NCBI GenBank assembly: GCA_028709085.1
Contig: JAQVXQ010000002.1
Location: 1-59,644 of the forward strand
Direction: 5' to 3'
Origin: Salinivirgaceae bacterium
GTDB taxonomy: Bacteria; Bacteroidota; Bacteroidia; Bacteroidales; Salinivirgaceae
DNA length: 59,644 nt
Numbering within the stretch: position 1 is the first letter of the stretch; every line of letters starts with the position of its first letter. The notes below the pieces were generated by a model. That model saw only the letters and a program-made list of their open reading frames with translations, had not been told where the DNA came from and made no database searches. Made by a program: the position numbers and the translations under genes. Below, piece by piece: positions 35,660-44,857 of the stretch.

Positions 35660-36000
35660 ATCCTAATATTGTAAAGTGAAAATAATCCTATGTTTAAGTC
35701 AATATAAAAAATCCCATAGTATTATACAACAAAGGTCTATGTAATGTTTCCATTTTCGTAATAAAACAATACTAAATAGATTCATTTTAATAATCACTTG
35801 TTTTATTTATCACAGTAATACATTGATCAATAAACAATTATAATTTTTATGATTATTTTAAATTATGAACTTGTAGATGTCTGAAAATCCATAAATGGAT
35901 TGAATATTACTAAATACAAAGATTGGGATAGTTAGTTTGAGCAAGAACAGAAGGAAGCTAACATCATAAAGTATCGTGGTTTTCAAAAATGCAAAAATGG
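35660..36000. other. Intergenic region, 341 bp
   Basis: AT-rich spacer between the exonuclease and PAS kinase genes, both on the minus strand. I see no gene, repeat or strong hairpin here. Confidence 0.4.
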
Positions 36001-36498
36001 TTAAAAACTGTCTTTTAGCAGATACAATTTGGCGCATCCCAGAGCATCAGAAAGGGCATTGTGATGATTTAGTTCAATATTGAATGCATCGCAGCATGCC
36101 TTCAAATTATATTTTTTCAGCCCCTTCTGTCGAAAGATTTTCATGGTACATTCCCACTTTTCAGACAACGAAATTCGATTATCGGACAATCCATAAAGTT
36201 CCATGGTTTTAGCCAACACACCACGGTCAAATCCTTCGTTATGCGCTACAATGGTTTGGTGCATCAAGCGCTTCGATATTTCATGAAACACCTCTTCAAA
36301 CAAGGGACTATCTATTGTTTGATCGGGTGTGATGCCATGAACTTGTATGTTTTGATACCAGTATGAATTATTTGGCGGTTGAATAAGTGTGTAAAATTCG
36401 TCCACAATTTGACCCTCCTCAACAGTAATAATACCAACCGCACAGGCACTATTTCTGTATCCTGTTGCGGTCTCAAAATCGATTGCTGTAAAGTTCAT
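36001..36498 (-). CDS. DEDDh 3'-5' exonuclease (DnaQ/PolC-like)
   Basis: A 165-residue nuclease from the ATG at 36498 (a TTG ten codons upstream is less likely). Exonuclease motif I is AIDFETA (Asp 7, Glu 9), motif II is VAHNEGFDRGVL, and motif III is HHNALSDALGCAKL, so all DEDDh acidic residues and the His are present. VGIITVEEGQIVDEFYTLIQPP and VHGITPDQT are typical of stand-alone DnaQ-family proteins related to the polC exonuclease domain. It probably degrades DNA or small nucleic acids in repair or turnover; it is the last gene of the long minus-strand run. Confidence 0.88.
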   Translation of the reverse strand: MNFTAIDFETATGYRNSACAVGIITVEEGQIVDEFYTLIQPPNNSYWYQNIQVHGITPDQTIDSPLFEEVFHEISKRLMHQTIVAHNEGFDRGVLAKTMELYGLSDNRISLSEKWECTMKIFRQKGLKKYNLKACCDAFNIELNHHNALSDALGCAKLYLLKDSF

Positions 36499-36550
36499 TT
36501 TATCTAAATTTGATTGCTCATTAAACAAATTGATTTTTATAATTCAATCG

Positions 36551-37852
36551 TTATTTATTTTGCATCATATCAATAATCATTTTATCGGTAGCGGAAAGGC
36601 CATTGCTACCAATTAAAGCAATATTAAGAATTGTTTTCTCAACATCAATATCGACAATACCATCTGGAAGCGCTTCAATTTCAGTATTTAAAGCCAGCTC
36701 TGAGGCTTGTATTGCTGCCGTAATGCCACTATGTACTTTTAACGAACAACCCGGTTTTGCGCCATCGCAAAGCATTCCTGTAATGTTGGCAGCCATATGT
36801 TGTATGGCTCGTTTTATTGCCAAATTATCGCCTCCTTGCAATAGCACCATTCCACATGCTGCTCCGGTGGCCGCTAACAACACACCACAAAGGGCACTTA
36901 ATGGTCCAAGCTGCTTTTTCATGTGCATGGGAAGTAAATGTCCTAAGGCTAAAGCTTTAAACAATTCACTTTTCGACGATTCAAGTTTCTCACCATATGC
37001 AATAATGGGTAGCGATGCTGTTAGTCCCTGATTTCCGCTACCAGTATTCGACATAACCGGTAAAACACTTCCGCCCATGCGTGCGTCGCTGGCTGCAGTG
37101 GTAAGCATTAAGACATAATCGCGCATCGATTGTGCTGAGTTACTTGCAATATCTTTATTTGAATCCTGAATGTTTTTTCCAACTCTAAGTCCATAATTTT
37201 TTTCAAGACCTTCGTTGGCAATGGCAAGGTTCATTTCAATGGCTTGATTGAAAAATTCTAAATTTTTTGGATCAACGGATTCAATGAAATTAAGAATAGT
37301 ATCAACTGATAAATCAGGACTTTGTGTTGCATTTTGGTCCTTGTCTTTATCATTGGGAAAGTCGTCAAGCAAGATCTCATTATTCCGCTTAATAAATGCA
37401 AAATGGTTGTGTTTATGGCTGATTTTCACAACCACGGAGTCTTTACCATGTTCTATGTCCACTTCAACATAGAGTTTATGAACATTGCCTTTTACTAAAA
37501 TCGTAATAACTTTATTATCAATTAAATTCTGTGCCAATTGCATATGCTCGTCCGTAATATCTTTTAAGATTTCCAGACAATCAGAACTGTTTCCTCCTGT
37601 TAATCCAAGGGCAGCGGCAATTGGAAGTCCAATTAATCCCGTTCCTGGGATGCCTACGCCCAAAGCATTTTTATAAATATTTCCACTTACATAAATTGTC
37701 GCTTTTGTGGGTATAGCATTCAGCGTTTCTCGTGCTTTGCCACATGCCAATGCCACGGCGGTAGGTTCAGTGCATCCCAACGCGGGTTTAATCTCTCTAT
37801 GCATTAAATCCAAGATGGATACTATTTGTTTACTTTTCATTTTTGTTGTCAT
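36551..37852 (-). CDS. L-cysteine desulfidase/L-serine dehydratase-like protein (UPF0597, CyuA/YhaM family)
   Basis: About 433 residues from the ATG at 37852 (37840 is an alternative ATG). The family breaks cysteine down to pyruvate, ammonia and sulfide using an oxygen-sensitive 4Fe-4S cluster. The candidate cluster ligands are the Cys in PALGCTEPTAVA and the two in LCDGAKPGCSLK. Other blocks: GVGIPGTG, TTAASDARMGGSVLPVMSNTG and ATGAACGMVLLQGG. It overlaps the 3' end of the acyltransferase gene by about 20 bases, so the two are translationally coupled. No cyuR-type regulator is in view. Confidence 0.87.
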   Translation of the reverse strand: MTTKMKSKQIVSILDLMHREIKPALGCTEPTAVALACGKARETLNAIPTKATIYVSGNIYKNALGVGIPGTGLIGLPIAAALGLTGGNSSDCLEILKDITDEHMQLAQNLIDNKVITILVKGNVHKLYVEVDIEHGKDSVVVKISHKHNHFAFIKRNNEILLDDFPNDKDKDQNATQSPDLSVDTILNFIESVDPKNLEFFNQAIEMNLAIANEGLEKNYGLRVGKNIQDSNKDIASNSAQSMRDYVLMLTTAASDARMGGSVLPVMSNTGSGNQGLTASLPIIAYGEKLESSKSELFKALALGHLLPMHMKKQLGPLSALCGVLLAATGAACGMVLLQGGDNLAIKRAIQHMAANITGMLCDGAKPGCSLKVHSGITAAIQASELALNTEIEALPDGIVDIDVEKTILNIALIGSNGLSATDKMIIDMMQNK

Positions 37853-39179
37853 AACGGTTCTCAATTTGAATGATTTGCTCAATTAAAGTTTGTTTTATTT
37901 CTATAGCGGATGAAATATTCTTGTGACCTAATAAATGCAATAAACTCGATTTTATGGATTTAAGAATTCGTTTTATGGTTGGAAACGTTTTTAATCCAAT
38001 AAAACCGGATAATGTAGTTGCTAGAATTGTAATTGGATATATATATCCATCGAAGAAGAATAGGGGAATTAAACTCTCGATTAAAATCAAAAGCAAAAAT
38101 CCAAATATATAGCCTCCAAAACGAACCGAGGTTCTGAATTGTGGGTCTTTGATTTTCTTAGTTACTATGGTTCTTAATAATAGGAAAAACCACCCATAAA
38201 AAACAAAGCCCGGAATGGACAAAAGTATCCATGGGATTCGGATAATAAATGCGAAAAGGAGCGAGGCTAATTCTGATTTTGAGTGGAGGGTGGTTGAGGT
38301 TTGATTTACTTGTTTTAATCGCTCTTTTAAAGCGTTGCAATTGGTCTCCAAGTCAATCATATGCAGTGAGTTATCATCTTGCTTAGATAGGACTTCTGCA
38401 ATTTCCCTACTCTTGTTGAAAACTGTTAAATGCTCCTTTTTCAACCGTTGCCCAAGTTCTCGGTTTAAGTTCGTTAAAAAAAGAATGGTGTCGTACCATC
38501 GGTCGGAATCAATATGTATGGTTAGTTTTTTCAACTCCATGGATAGCCGTTCCCGAAGCTCCGTTAACCCTTGTGCCGGATTTTGTTTATAGACATTAAA
38601 ATACTCTGTAATATCAAAAGGCTCGCCAAAATTAACAATCAGCGATGTTCCAAAGTTCTCATAATCTTCATAATCAATACCCGTTGGAATAATCATAAAT
38701 GCTTTGTTTTCATTGGATTCCATGGTTTGAAATGCAATGCGGGCAAATCCTTTTTGAAGTTGACGGAGTTTTTTCACGCCTTCATGATTTCCTTCTGGAA
38801 GGATTGCTAATCCACGGGGATGATTTAAAACCCGAACTGTATTTTTAAAGATTTCATCATTGTTTTTCAGTGCGTCAAACCCATCTCGAATTCTAAAAAT
38901 TGGCAATATCTTTAAGAAATATAGAATCTTTGCCAAGGTGGGATTTTTAAAGATATCGCTACGAGCCAAGAACACCAATGGGCGTTCACTTGCATAAAGA
39001 ATTGCCATGGCATCCATTAAAGCGTTTTGGTGGTTTAAGGCAAAGAGGTGAGGGGTACTAAATATTTTTGGTAAATTAAATACGTGAATTTTACTGTACA
39101 AGCAATCGTGAAGAATTTTGCTTGAATATTTGAGTAATTGATATCCAACTGAAAATTTTTCAATATTGTGTTTTCCCAT
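37830..39179 (-). CDS. PlsC-type acyltransferase with C-terminal membrane segments
   Basis: A 449-residue protein of the glycerolipid acyltransferase superfamily. Block I is NHQNALMD (near residues 49-56), with five rather than four residues between His and Asp; block II is FLARSDIFKNP; block III is PEGNHEG (near 127). From about residue 310 there are two to four membrane segments, so the enzyme is bound to the inner membrane. It may acylate lysophosphatidate or a related lipid in phospholipid synthesis. It is in a run with a transporter, 38 bases upstream, and the cysteine desulfidase, overlapping. Confidence 0.82.
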   Translation of the reverse strand: MGKHNIEKFSVGYQLLKYSSKILHDCLYSKIHVFNLPKIFSTPHLFALNHQNALMDAMAILYASERPLVFLARSDIFKNPTLAKILYFLKILPIFRIRDGFDALKNNDEIFKNTVRVLNHPRGLAILPEGNHEGVKKLRQLQKGFARIAFQTMESNENKAFMIIPTGIDYEDYENFGTSLIVNFGEPFDITEYFNVYKQNPAQGLTELRERLSMELKKLTIHIDSDRWYDTILFLTNLNRELGQRLKKEHLTVFNKSREIAEVLSKQDDNSLHMIDLETNCNALKERLKQVNQTSTTLHSKSELASLLFAFIIRIPWILLSIPGFVFYGWFFLLLRTIVTKKIKDPQFRTSVRFGGYIFGFLLLILIESLIPLFFFDGYIYPITILATTLSGFIGLKTFPTIKRILKSIKSSLLHLLGHKNISSAIEIKQTLIEQIIQIENRYDNKNEK

Positions 39180-39217
39180 GGTATTTTCTTTTAACGGGCA
39201 AAATTAGCAAAAATACG

Positions 39218-40162
39218 TCACTCTATCGGGTTTTTACTCCACCAAAATGCCAGACCTAAACCCGATATTATATGCCATATGCCCCACCAGGCAACAATAA
39301 AAGCCATTCCTCCAATTTCAAGATCAACGGAGAATATCTTTGGATTAAAAATCAACGCTAACGCTAAACCACTGTTTTGGATTCCGGTTTCAATGGCGAT
39401 TGTTCTTCTGTTTTGTTGGTTCAGTTTAAATAATGATGCAAACGAATAGCCACTAAGTAGAGCTACAGTATTGTGTACTAGAACTATAGCAAGTATATAA
39501 TGAATATATCGTGCAAAATAATAGTAGTTATTTCGAAATGCAACGGCCACAAAGCCCGCAAATACCAAAATTGACAATATTTTAATGGGTGTATTTACTA
39601 TTTTGGTAAATTTGGGGAAGTATTTGGCGGTATAATATCCAAGAATCAATGGGATTCCTAAAATAATAAATACGGTCTGAAACATTTGTTCCGGATCAAT
39701 GGAAATGGGCTGTGCAAGGGCACTTTTGTGCTCTATAAAACTAAGATAAAGCGTTCCATAGAGTGAAAAATTTAATGGCGTAAGTAGGAGAGCACCAATG
39801 CTGGAAATACCTGTTAATGAGACAGAAAGAGCAATATTGCCTTTCGCTAATGACGACACAAAATTAGAAATATTTCCACCCGGACAGGATGCCACCAAAA
39901 TCATTCCCAACGCAACTCCGGGGGTTAACCATTTGCTAAATATGATTGTTAATAGGAGCGTGGCTATCGGCAACACAATAAATTGCGAGAGCAAACCAAT
40001 GAGCACCGATTTTGGTCGATGAACAACATCGGTTATGTGACTGGGCTTAATATTCAATGCAACGCCAAACATGACAAAGGCAAGGACTAAGTTTAACAGA
40101 ACCATTCCTTGTGGTTCAAAGTTTAAACGGATCGGATCAAGTACTTTTAAAGCTTCATACAT
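39218..40162 (-). CDS. Bile acid:sodium symporter family (SBF) transporter
   Basis: About 314 residues from the ATG at 40162 (a GTG six codons upstream would overlap rimO by 14 bases). Nine to ten membrane segments are evident. The family motifs VLAFVMFGVALNIK, ASCPGGNISNFVSSLAKGN (the sodium-site region) and ETGIQNSGLALALI are present. Members carry organic anions such as bile acids, pantoate or other carboxylates with sodium; the cargo here is unknown. It directly follows rimO and precedes the acyltransferase. Confidence 0.88.
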   Translation of the reverse strand: MYEALKVLDPIRLNFEPQGMVLLNLVLAFVMFGVALNIKPSHITDVVHRPKSVLIGLLSQFIVLPIATLLLTIIFSKWLTPGVALGMILVASCPGGNISNFVSSLAKGNIALSVSLTGISSIGALLLTPLNFSLYGTLYLSFIEHKSALAQPISIDPEQMFQTVFIILGIPLILGYYTAKYFPKFTKIVNTPIKILSILVFAGFVAVAFRNNYYYFARYIHYILAIVLVHNTVALLSGYSFASLFKLNQQNRRTIAIETGIQNSGLALALIFNPKIFSVDLEIGGMAFIVAWWGIWHIISGLGLAFWWSKNPIE

Positions 40163-40166
40163 AGAA

Positions 40167-41474
40167 CTATTCAAATTCACCGGTTAAGTCAAAGGCTTGA
40201 GCATCGGTAATTTTTACATTTTGAAAAGTTCCGATTTCAATCTTTTTATTACTATTTATAATTACTTCATTGTCAACTTCTGGGGAATCGTATTGTGTTC
40301 GACCAATATAAAATTCCCCTTCCATTCTGTCAATAAGGACTTTTTGAATGGATCCAATTTTTGCCATGTTAATTTCAAATGATATTTTTTCTTGAAGTTC
40401 CATGAGTTGGTTTAAACGCTTCTCTTTTAGCTTTTTAGAGACTGTATCCTTGTATTTTAGAGCTGCTGGGGTGTTCTCCTCATGTGAATACATAAATGCG
40501 CCCAAACGATCAAATTTAGCCTCTTCAACAAATTGCAAAAGTGCTTCAAAGTCCTTTGTTGTTTCGCCTGGAAAACCAGTAATCATGGTTGTTCGGATAG
40601 CAATATTGGGTATCGCTTTACGCAACTTTTTTATGATTGCTAGATTATCCTCATTGGTATGCCCACGCCCCATTAAAGCGAGCATTTTATTGCTCGCATG
40701 TTGAAAAGGAATGTCTATGTAATGGCATATTTTTGGATTATCGGCAATATATTTTGGTAGTTTTGCGGGAAATCCTTTTGGATAGAGGTATTGTAGTCGT
40801 ATCCACTCAATGGAATCGATGGCAGAAAGTCTGTCTAAAAGTTCGAAAAGTGATTTTTTAGGACGTTTGTCGCTACCAAATTGATTCAAATCTTGGGCAA
40901 TCAGAATGAGTTCTTTAACGCCTTTTGAAGCTAGATATCGAGCCTCTTTTTCAAGTTCATCAATGGAAACCGATTTGTGTTTTCCCGTAATAATGGGAAT
41001 AGCACAAAACGCACATTTGCGATTGCATCCTTCCGATATTTTCAGGTATGCATAGTGCGAAGGCGTGGTAATTACGCGTTCATGAATTTTATTAGGATTA
41101 AATGTGAGGTTCAAAACCTTCAAAATATCCTCAAAAGCAAATTTTCCAAGAAAAAAATCCACTTCGGGAATATCTCTCTTCAATTCATCCCGATAACGTT
41201 CACTTAAACAACCAAATACAATAATCTTCCCTATATTTCCATCGTTTTTCTTGGCAATCTCTTCAAATATTGTTGCTATTGACTCTTCTTTAGCGTCATG
41301 AATAAAGCCGCAGGTGTTAATTGCTACAAGGTCAATAAATTGAGAATTATCTTCTTCGGATATGATTTGCGCTCCATTTAATTCCAATTGGCGCATAATG
41401 TGTTCACTATCAACTAAATTTTTTGAACATCCTAGAGTAATTATTTTAACACTCTTTAATATAAATAGATTCAC
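40167..41474 (-). CDS. rimO: Ribosomal protein S12 methylthiotransferase
   Basis: A 435-residue radical-SAM enzyme that adds a methylthio group to the conserved Asp of ribosomal protein S12. N-terminal cluster Cys lie in LGCSKN, NTCGF and FGCLSER; the radical-SAM cluster motif is CNRKCAFC (near residue 151) within YLKISEGC. FQHASNKMLALMGRGHT and RTTMITGFPGET are the family blocks, and a TRAM domain occupies the last ~65 residues (IGRTQYDSPEVDNEV). The start is a GTG at 41472-41474 and could be a few codons later. It follows ftsY by 120 bases. Confidence 0.95.
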   Translation of the reverse strand: MNLFILKSVKIITLGCSKNLVDSEHIMRQLELNGAQIISEEDNSQFIDLVAINTCGFIHDAKEESIATIFEEIAKKNDGNIGKIIVFGCLSERYRDELKRDIPEVDFFLGKFAFEDILKVLNLTFNPNKIHERVITTPSHYAYLKISEGCNRKCAFCAIPIITGKHKSVSIDELEKEARYLASKGVKELILIAQDLNQFGSDKRPKKSLFELLDRLSAIDSIEWIRLQYLYPKGFPAKLPKYIADNPKICHYIDIPFQHASNKMLALMGRGHTNEDNLAIIKKLRKAIPNIAIRTTMITGFPGETTKDFEALLQFVEEAKFDRLGAFMYSHEENTPAALKYKDTVSKKLKEKRLNQLMELQEKISFEINMAKIGSIQKVLIDRMEGEFYIGRTQYDSPEVDNEVIINSNKKIEIGTFQNVKITDAQAFDLTGEFE

Positions 41475-41594
41475 TATATGTGTATTTTAGAAACATATGT
41501 TAAGCGATGTTGGAAATTTATTGTCTATTTGAGATTTAAAATTCCTTATTTTTAACCATATGTTTGATAGTCAATTAAATTATTTTATATAAAG

Positions 41595-42539
41595 TTATGA
41601 TTTAAACAAAGAGTCCACAAATTCAACTTTGTTAAATATTTGTAGATCCTCCATTCCTTCGCCAACACCGATATAGCGAACTGGAATTTTAAATTGATCA
41701 GAGATACCAATTACCACGCCACCTTTTGCTGTACCATCTAGTTTAGTTAGCGCCAAATCGGTCACCTTGGTAGCTGCCGTAAATTGTTTAGCTTGTTCAA
41801 AGGCGTTTTGTCCTGTACTACCGTCCAATACTAAAAGCACTTGATGTGGTGCATCTGGAATTACTTTTTGAATTACTTTCTGGATTTTCGAAAGTTCGTT
41901 CATTAAGTTAATTTTATTATGTAATCGGCCTGCGGTGTCAATTAGAACAACATCGGCATTATTTGCCACTGCCGAGCTAACACTATCGAATGCGACGGAA
42001 GCGGGATCGGCGCCCATTTTTTGTTTCACAATAGGTACATTAACGCGTTGACTCCAAATGGTGAGCTGTTCAACGGCAGCAGCTCGAAACGTGTCTGCAG
42101 CACCAAGAATAACTGAATATCCCTTTGATTTGAATTGATAGGCTAGTTTTCCAATGGTTGTCGTTTTTCCAACGCCATTTACCCCTACAACAAGAATTAC
42201 ATAGGGCTTTGAATCTTTTGGAACATAAAAGTCTGTTTCGTCGATACTGTTATTCTCTTCCAACAAATTAGAAATCTCAGTACGCAGTATGTTGTTTAAC
42301 TCCGAAGTGTTCACGTATTTATCGGCGGCCACTCTTTTTTCAATCCGATCGATTATTTTTAATGTTGTATCAATGCCAACATCAGAGGTAATTAAAACTT
42401 CCTCCAAATTGTCAAGAACATCCTCATCTACTTTAGTTTTACCTAAAACGATTCGTCCTAGCTTTGATAGAACGCTTTCGCGGGTTTTATTTAATCCCTT
42501 ATCTAGGGACTCTTTTTTATCTCTTGAGAAAAAGCGCAT
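41595..42539 (-). CDS. ftsY: Signal recognition particle receptor
   Basis: A 314-residue SRP-family GTPase that receives SRP-bound ribosomes at the inner membrane for co-translational insertion. An N helical domain (about 1-95) precedes the G domain: GVNGVGKTTTIGKL (116-129), GAADTFRAAAVEQL, DTAGRLHNK, LTKLDGTAKGG and the terminal GVGEGMEDLQIF. The N-terminal acidic A domain is nearly absent, as usual in Bacteroidota. It follows the DUF4295 mini-gene with a terminator-like stem between, so it may have its own promoter. Confidence 0.96.
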   Translation of the reverse strand: MRFFSRDKKESLDKGLNKTRESVLSKLGRIVLGKTKVDEDVLDNLEEVLITSDVGIDTTLKIIDRIEKRVAADKYVNTSELNNILRTEISNLLEENNSIDETDFYVPKDSKPYVILVVGVNGVGKTTTIGKLAYQFKSKGYSVILGAADTFRAAAVEQLTIWSQRVNVPIVKQKMGADPASVAFDSVSSAVANNADVVLIDTAGRLHNKINLMNELSKIQKVIQKVIPDAPHQVLLVLDGSTGQNAFEQAKQFTAATKVTDLALTKLDGTAKGGVVIGISDQFKIPVRYIGVGEGMEDLQIFNKVEFVDSLFKS

Positions 42540-42767
42540 AATCTTTCTAGTTTGTAGTATTGTTCAATCATAAAGTTACCAAAGGTACATATTTTTGTAA
42601 AATAGACAATTGAATTTCTGTACTTTAGAACGTATAGTTCGCAGGTTTTTTTAAAACACAATGGATTTAAAAATTCCATACACTAAGGGAAAATTATTTA
42701 AAACTATTTATATCCATTGGTCTGTTTTGATGCTTAAAACATGTTTGTGGGAGTAGGCATAAACAGC

Positions 42768-42794
42768 AAAAGCCCCCCAAATATGGAAGGCTTT
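42768..42794 (-). terminator. Terminator after the rpmB-rpmG-DUF4295 run
   Basis: On the minus strand, AAAGCCTTCC pairs with GGGGGGCTTT around a short AT loop (AAAGCC/GGCTTT plus CC/GG), and TTTGCTGTTT follows. It lies 28 bases past the DUF4295 stop codon. Confidence 0.6.
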
Positions 42795-42821
42795 CATTCT
42801 TTATATATAAAGATATGTTGC

Positions 42822-42980
42822 TTATTTTTTCTCGAAAAAATCTTTAATAGCATCTTGTGCTATAATATCTTCTTTAAAATTATAAGATCCCGATTTAGGT
42901 GATTTTACCATTTTAATTACTTTAGCGTAACTTTTAGCTGCGCCTTCTTTCTTTAATGTTGCTACTACTTTCTTTGCCAT
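42822..42980 (-). CDS. DUF4295 mini-protein
   Basis: A 52-residue basic protein starting MAKKVVATLKKEG and ending AIKDFFEKK. It is too short for most gene callers. The position directly after rpmG, nine bases away, and the Lys-rich composition match the DUF4295 family, found next to L33 and ftsY in Bacteroidota. It is probably ribosome-associated; the function has not been established to my knowledge. The ATG is at 42978-42980. Confidence 0.9.
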   Translation of the reverse strand: MAKKVVATLKKEGAAKSYAKVIKMVKSPKSGSYNFKEDIIAQDAIKDFFEKK

Positions 42981-42989
42981 AACGCTGTT

Positions 42990-43178
42990 CTATTTAATTT
43001 CACGATGTAATGTCATGCGTTTAAGTATAGGGTTATATTTTTTCAACTCCATACGAGCAGTCGTGTTTTTACGATTTTTCTGAGTGATATATCGTGATGT
43101 ACCTGGTTGTCCAGTCTCTTTATGCTCAGTACACTCAAGAATCACTTGAATGCGATTTCCTTTTGATTTTTTTCCCAT
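42990..43178 (-). CDS. rpmG: 50S ribosomal protein L33
   Basis: A 62-residue protein with the L33 pattern [28 protein letters not shown] and [21 protein letters not shown]. It lacks the second Cys pair of zinc-binding L33, so it is the Cys-poor form (one Cys). It lies 18 bases after rpmB and 9 bases before DUF4295, in one ribosomal operon. Confidence 0.96.
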   Translation of the reverse strand: MGKKSKGNRIQVILECTEHKETGQPGTSRYITQKNRKNTTARMELKKYNPILKRMTLHREIK

Positions 43179-43196
43179 TACTCCTTAATTTGTTGA

Positions 43197-43439
43197 TTAA
43201 AAGCTCTTAATGAATCCATTTTTCTGGGCTTCTTTCAATGAATTAAGTAGCCCGTTCTTATTTACTGTTCTTAATCCGTTAGCGGATATTTTGATGGTGA
43301 TCCAACGATCTTCCTCTGGAAGATAAAATCTCCTTTTGTTTATATTTGGGTAAAAACGTCTTTTAGTTTTGCGATTGGAGTGCGAAACGTTATTCCCTAC
43401 CATCATTTTCTTACCTGTTATTTGACAAACTCGTGACAT
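43197..43439 (-). CDS. rpmB: 50S ribosomal protein L28
   Basis: An 80-residue protein starting [20 protein letters not shown], with [13 protein letters not shown] and [18 protein letters not shown]. It is the first gene of the three-gene ribosomal run and is preceded by a 138-base AT-rich spacer that should hold the promoter. Confidence 0.97.
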   Translation of the reverse strand: MSRVCQITGKKMMVGNNVSHSNRKTKRRFYPNINKRRFYLPEEDRWITIKISANGLRTVNKNGLLNSLKEAQKNGFIKSF

Positions 43440-43577
43440 TTTGTATAGATTTTATTTCGTTATCTAAATTCGGATTGCAAATGTCCGAATTATTATTTAA
43501 TTAATCAAAACTTTTCATGTTTTTTTTAATAAAAAGTTATCAATTTCAACAACTTAGAGGTTTTAATATTAAAGTTA

Positions 43578-44834
43578 TTATTCATATATGCATTGTAAAG
43601 TGCTTAATAGTAGCAACATAGCCGCATTTGTGGATCGTTCTATATTTACACTTCGTAAAGTGCCAAAAGTGTATTGTTTGCTTGTTATAATGCCATTTAT
43701 AGAAATTGCAATCCAAATTGTTCCCACTGGTTTTGTTTCTGTGCCGCCGTTGGGGCCTGCTATTCCTGTTGTAGCAATTGAAATGTTGCAATTTAAAGCC
43801 TCAGCAGCACCTTTAGCCATTTGCTCTGCCGTTTCCTGACTAACAGCTCCCTTGATGGATAGGGTGTCGTTATCAACATTTAAAAGGCTTGTTTTTATGT
43901 CGTTTGAATAGGCAATTATGGAGCCTCGAAAATAAGAACTGGCTCCAGGTATTTCGGTGATGGATTTGGCTATATTTCCTCCTGTACAACTTTCTGCAGT
44001 ACAAATGGTTAATTGATTCGATTTTAGTATCTTAGAAATAGTTATTTGTATTGATTCTTCATTTACAGCTACAATTGATTTGCCTAAAATTTCTTTCAGT
44101 TGAGAAACATATTTGTCGTATTTGTAATTCTGTTCTGTTGGTCTAAATAGTCGTAGTTTTATGATTCCAGCCGAAGGTAAATAGGCAGGTTTCCATTCTT
44201 GAGGTAGGTTGTTTTCCCATGATTCTAACAGATGTGCCAGTCCTGATTCGGAGTGCCCCATGATTGAAAAAAGGTCGTAGCTTTGGGGTTTTAATTCGAA
44301 TTCTTTTGAAAAAAAAGGGACTAATCGGTTTTCATATAACCATTTCATTTCGTGCGGAACTCCTGGTAAGCTAATAGTTATGGCTCGATGTTTCGATTCT
44401 TTAAAGAGCATTCCCGGGGCTGTGCCTACGCTGTTTCGTAGAACAATACAGTTTTCAGGTACCAGCGATTGATCGTGGTTGCGTTTATTTAAGTCAATCG
44501 ATCCAAGTCGTCTCATAACCATCTCTTTAACGTCGTTTAAAACGTCTCCGTTTTGAACGAGTTTTGTGTTAAAATAGGATGCCAGTGACTTTTTTGTGAT
44601 ATCATCATTCGTAGGTCCCAATCCCCCTGTAATTACAATTAGATCAAAGACATTGATAACGGAATCTAATGTTTCAATAATTTCGGTTGCATTATCTTTG
44701 ATACTGATCATTTTACGAATCTCAAATCCATCTTTGTAAAGGTGGTAGGCAAGCCATTGGCTATTTGTATCGGTAATTTGACCGATTATTATTTCGTCGC
44801 CAATGGTTATAATAAGAGCTGTTGGTTTTATCAT
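43578..44834 (-). CDS. cinA: CinA family protein (nicotinamide-nucleotide amidase)
   Basis: A 418-residue two-domain protein. The N-terminal MoeA/MogA-like domain has ITIGDEIIIGQITDTNS and VITGGLGPTNDDITKKSL and in other bacteria carries ADP-ribose pyrophosphatase activity. The C-terminal domain (about 260-418) has TAESCTGGNIAKSIT and ATTGIAGPNGGTETKPVGT, the deamidase motifs converting nicotinamide mononucleotide to nicotinate mononucleotide for NAD recycling. It is 24 bases after the UPF0316 gene in the same direction. Confidence 0.93.
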   Translation of the reverse strand: MIKPTALIITIGDEIIIGQITDTNSQWLAYHLYKDGFEIRKMISIKDNATEIIETLDSVINVFDLIVITGGLGPTNDDITKKSLASYFNTKLVQNGDVLNDVKEMVMRRLGSIDLNKRNHDQSLVPENCIVLRNSVGTAPGMLFKESKHRAITISLPGVPHEMKWLYENRLVPFFSKEFELKPQSYDLFSIMGHSESGLAHLLESWENNLPQEWKPAYLPSAGIIKLRLFRPTEQNYKYDKYVSQLKEILGKSIVAVNEESIQITISKILKSNQLTICTAESCTGGNIAKSITEIPGASSYFRGSIIAYSNDIKTSLLNVDNDTLSIKGAVSQETAEQMAKGAAEALNCNISIATTGIAGPNGGTETKPVGTIWIAISINGIITSKQYTFGTLRSVNIERSTNAAMLLLLSTLQCIYE

Positions 44835-44857
44835 TTAATATTTTTGTTTGTGGTAAA

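Noticed and set aside
36603..37031. 142-codon plus-strand reading frame antisense to the cysteine desulfidase gene
   Set aside because: Shadow of the conserved gene on the other strand.
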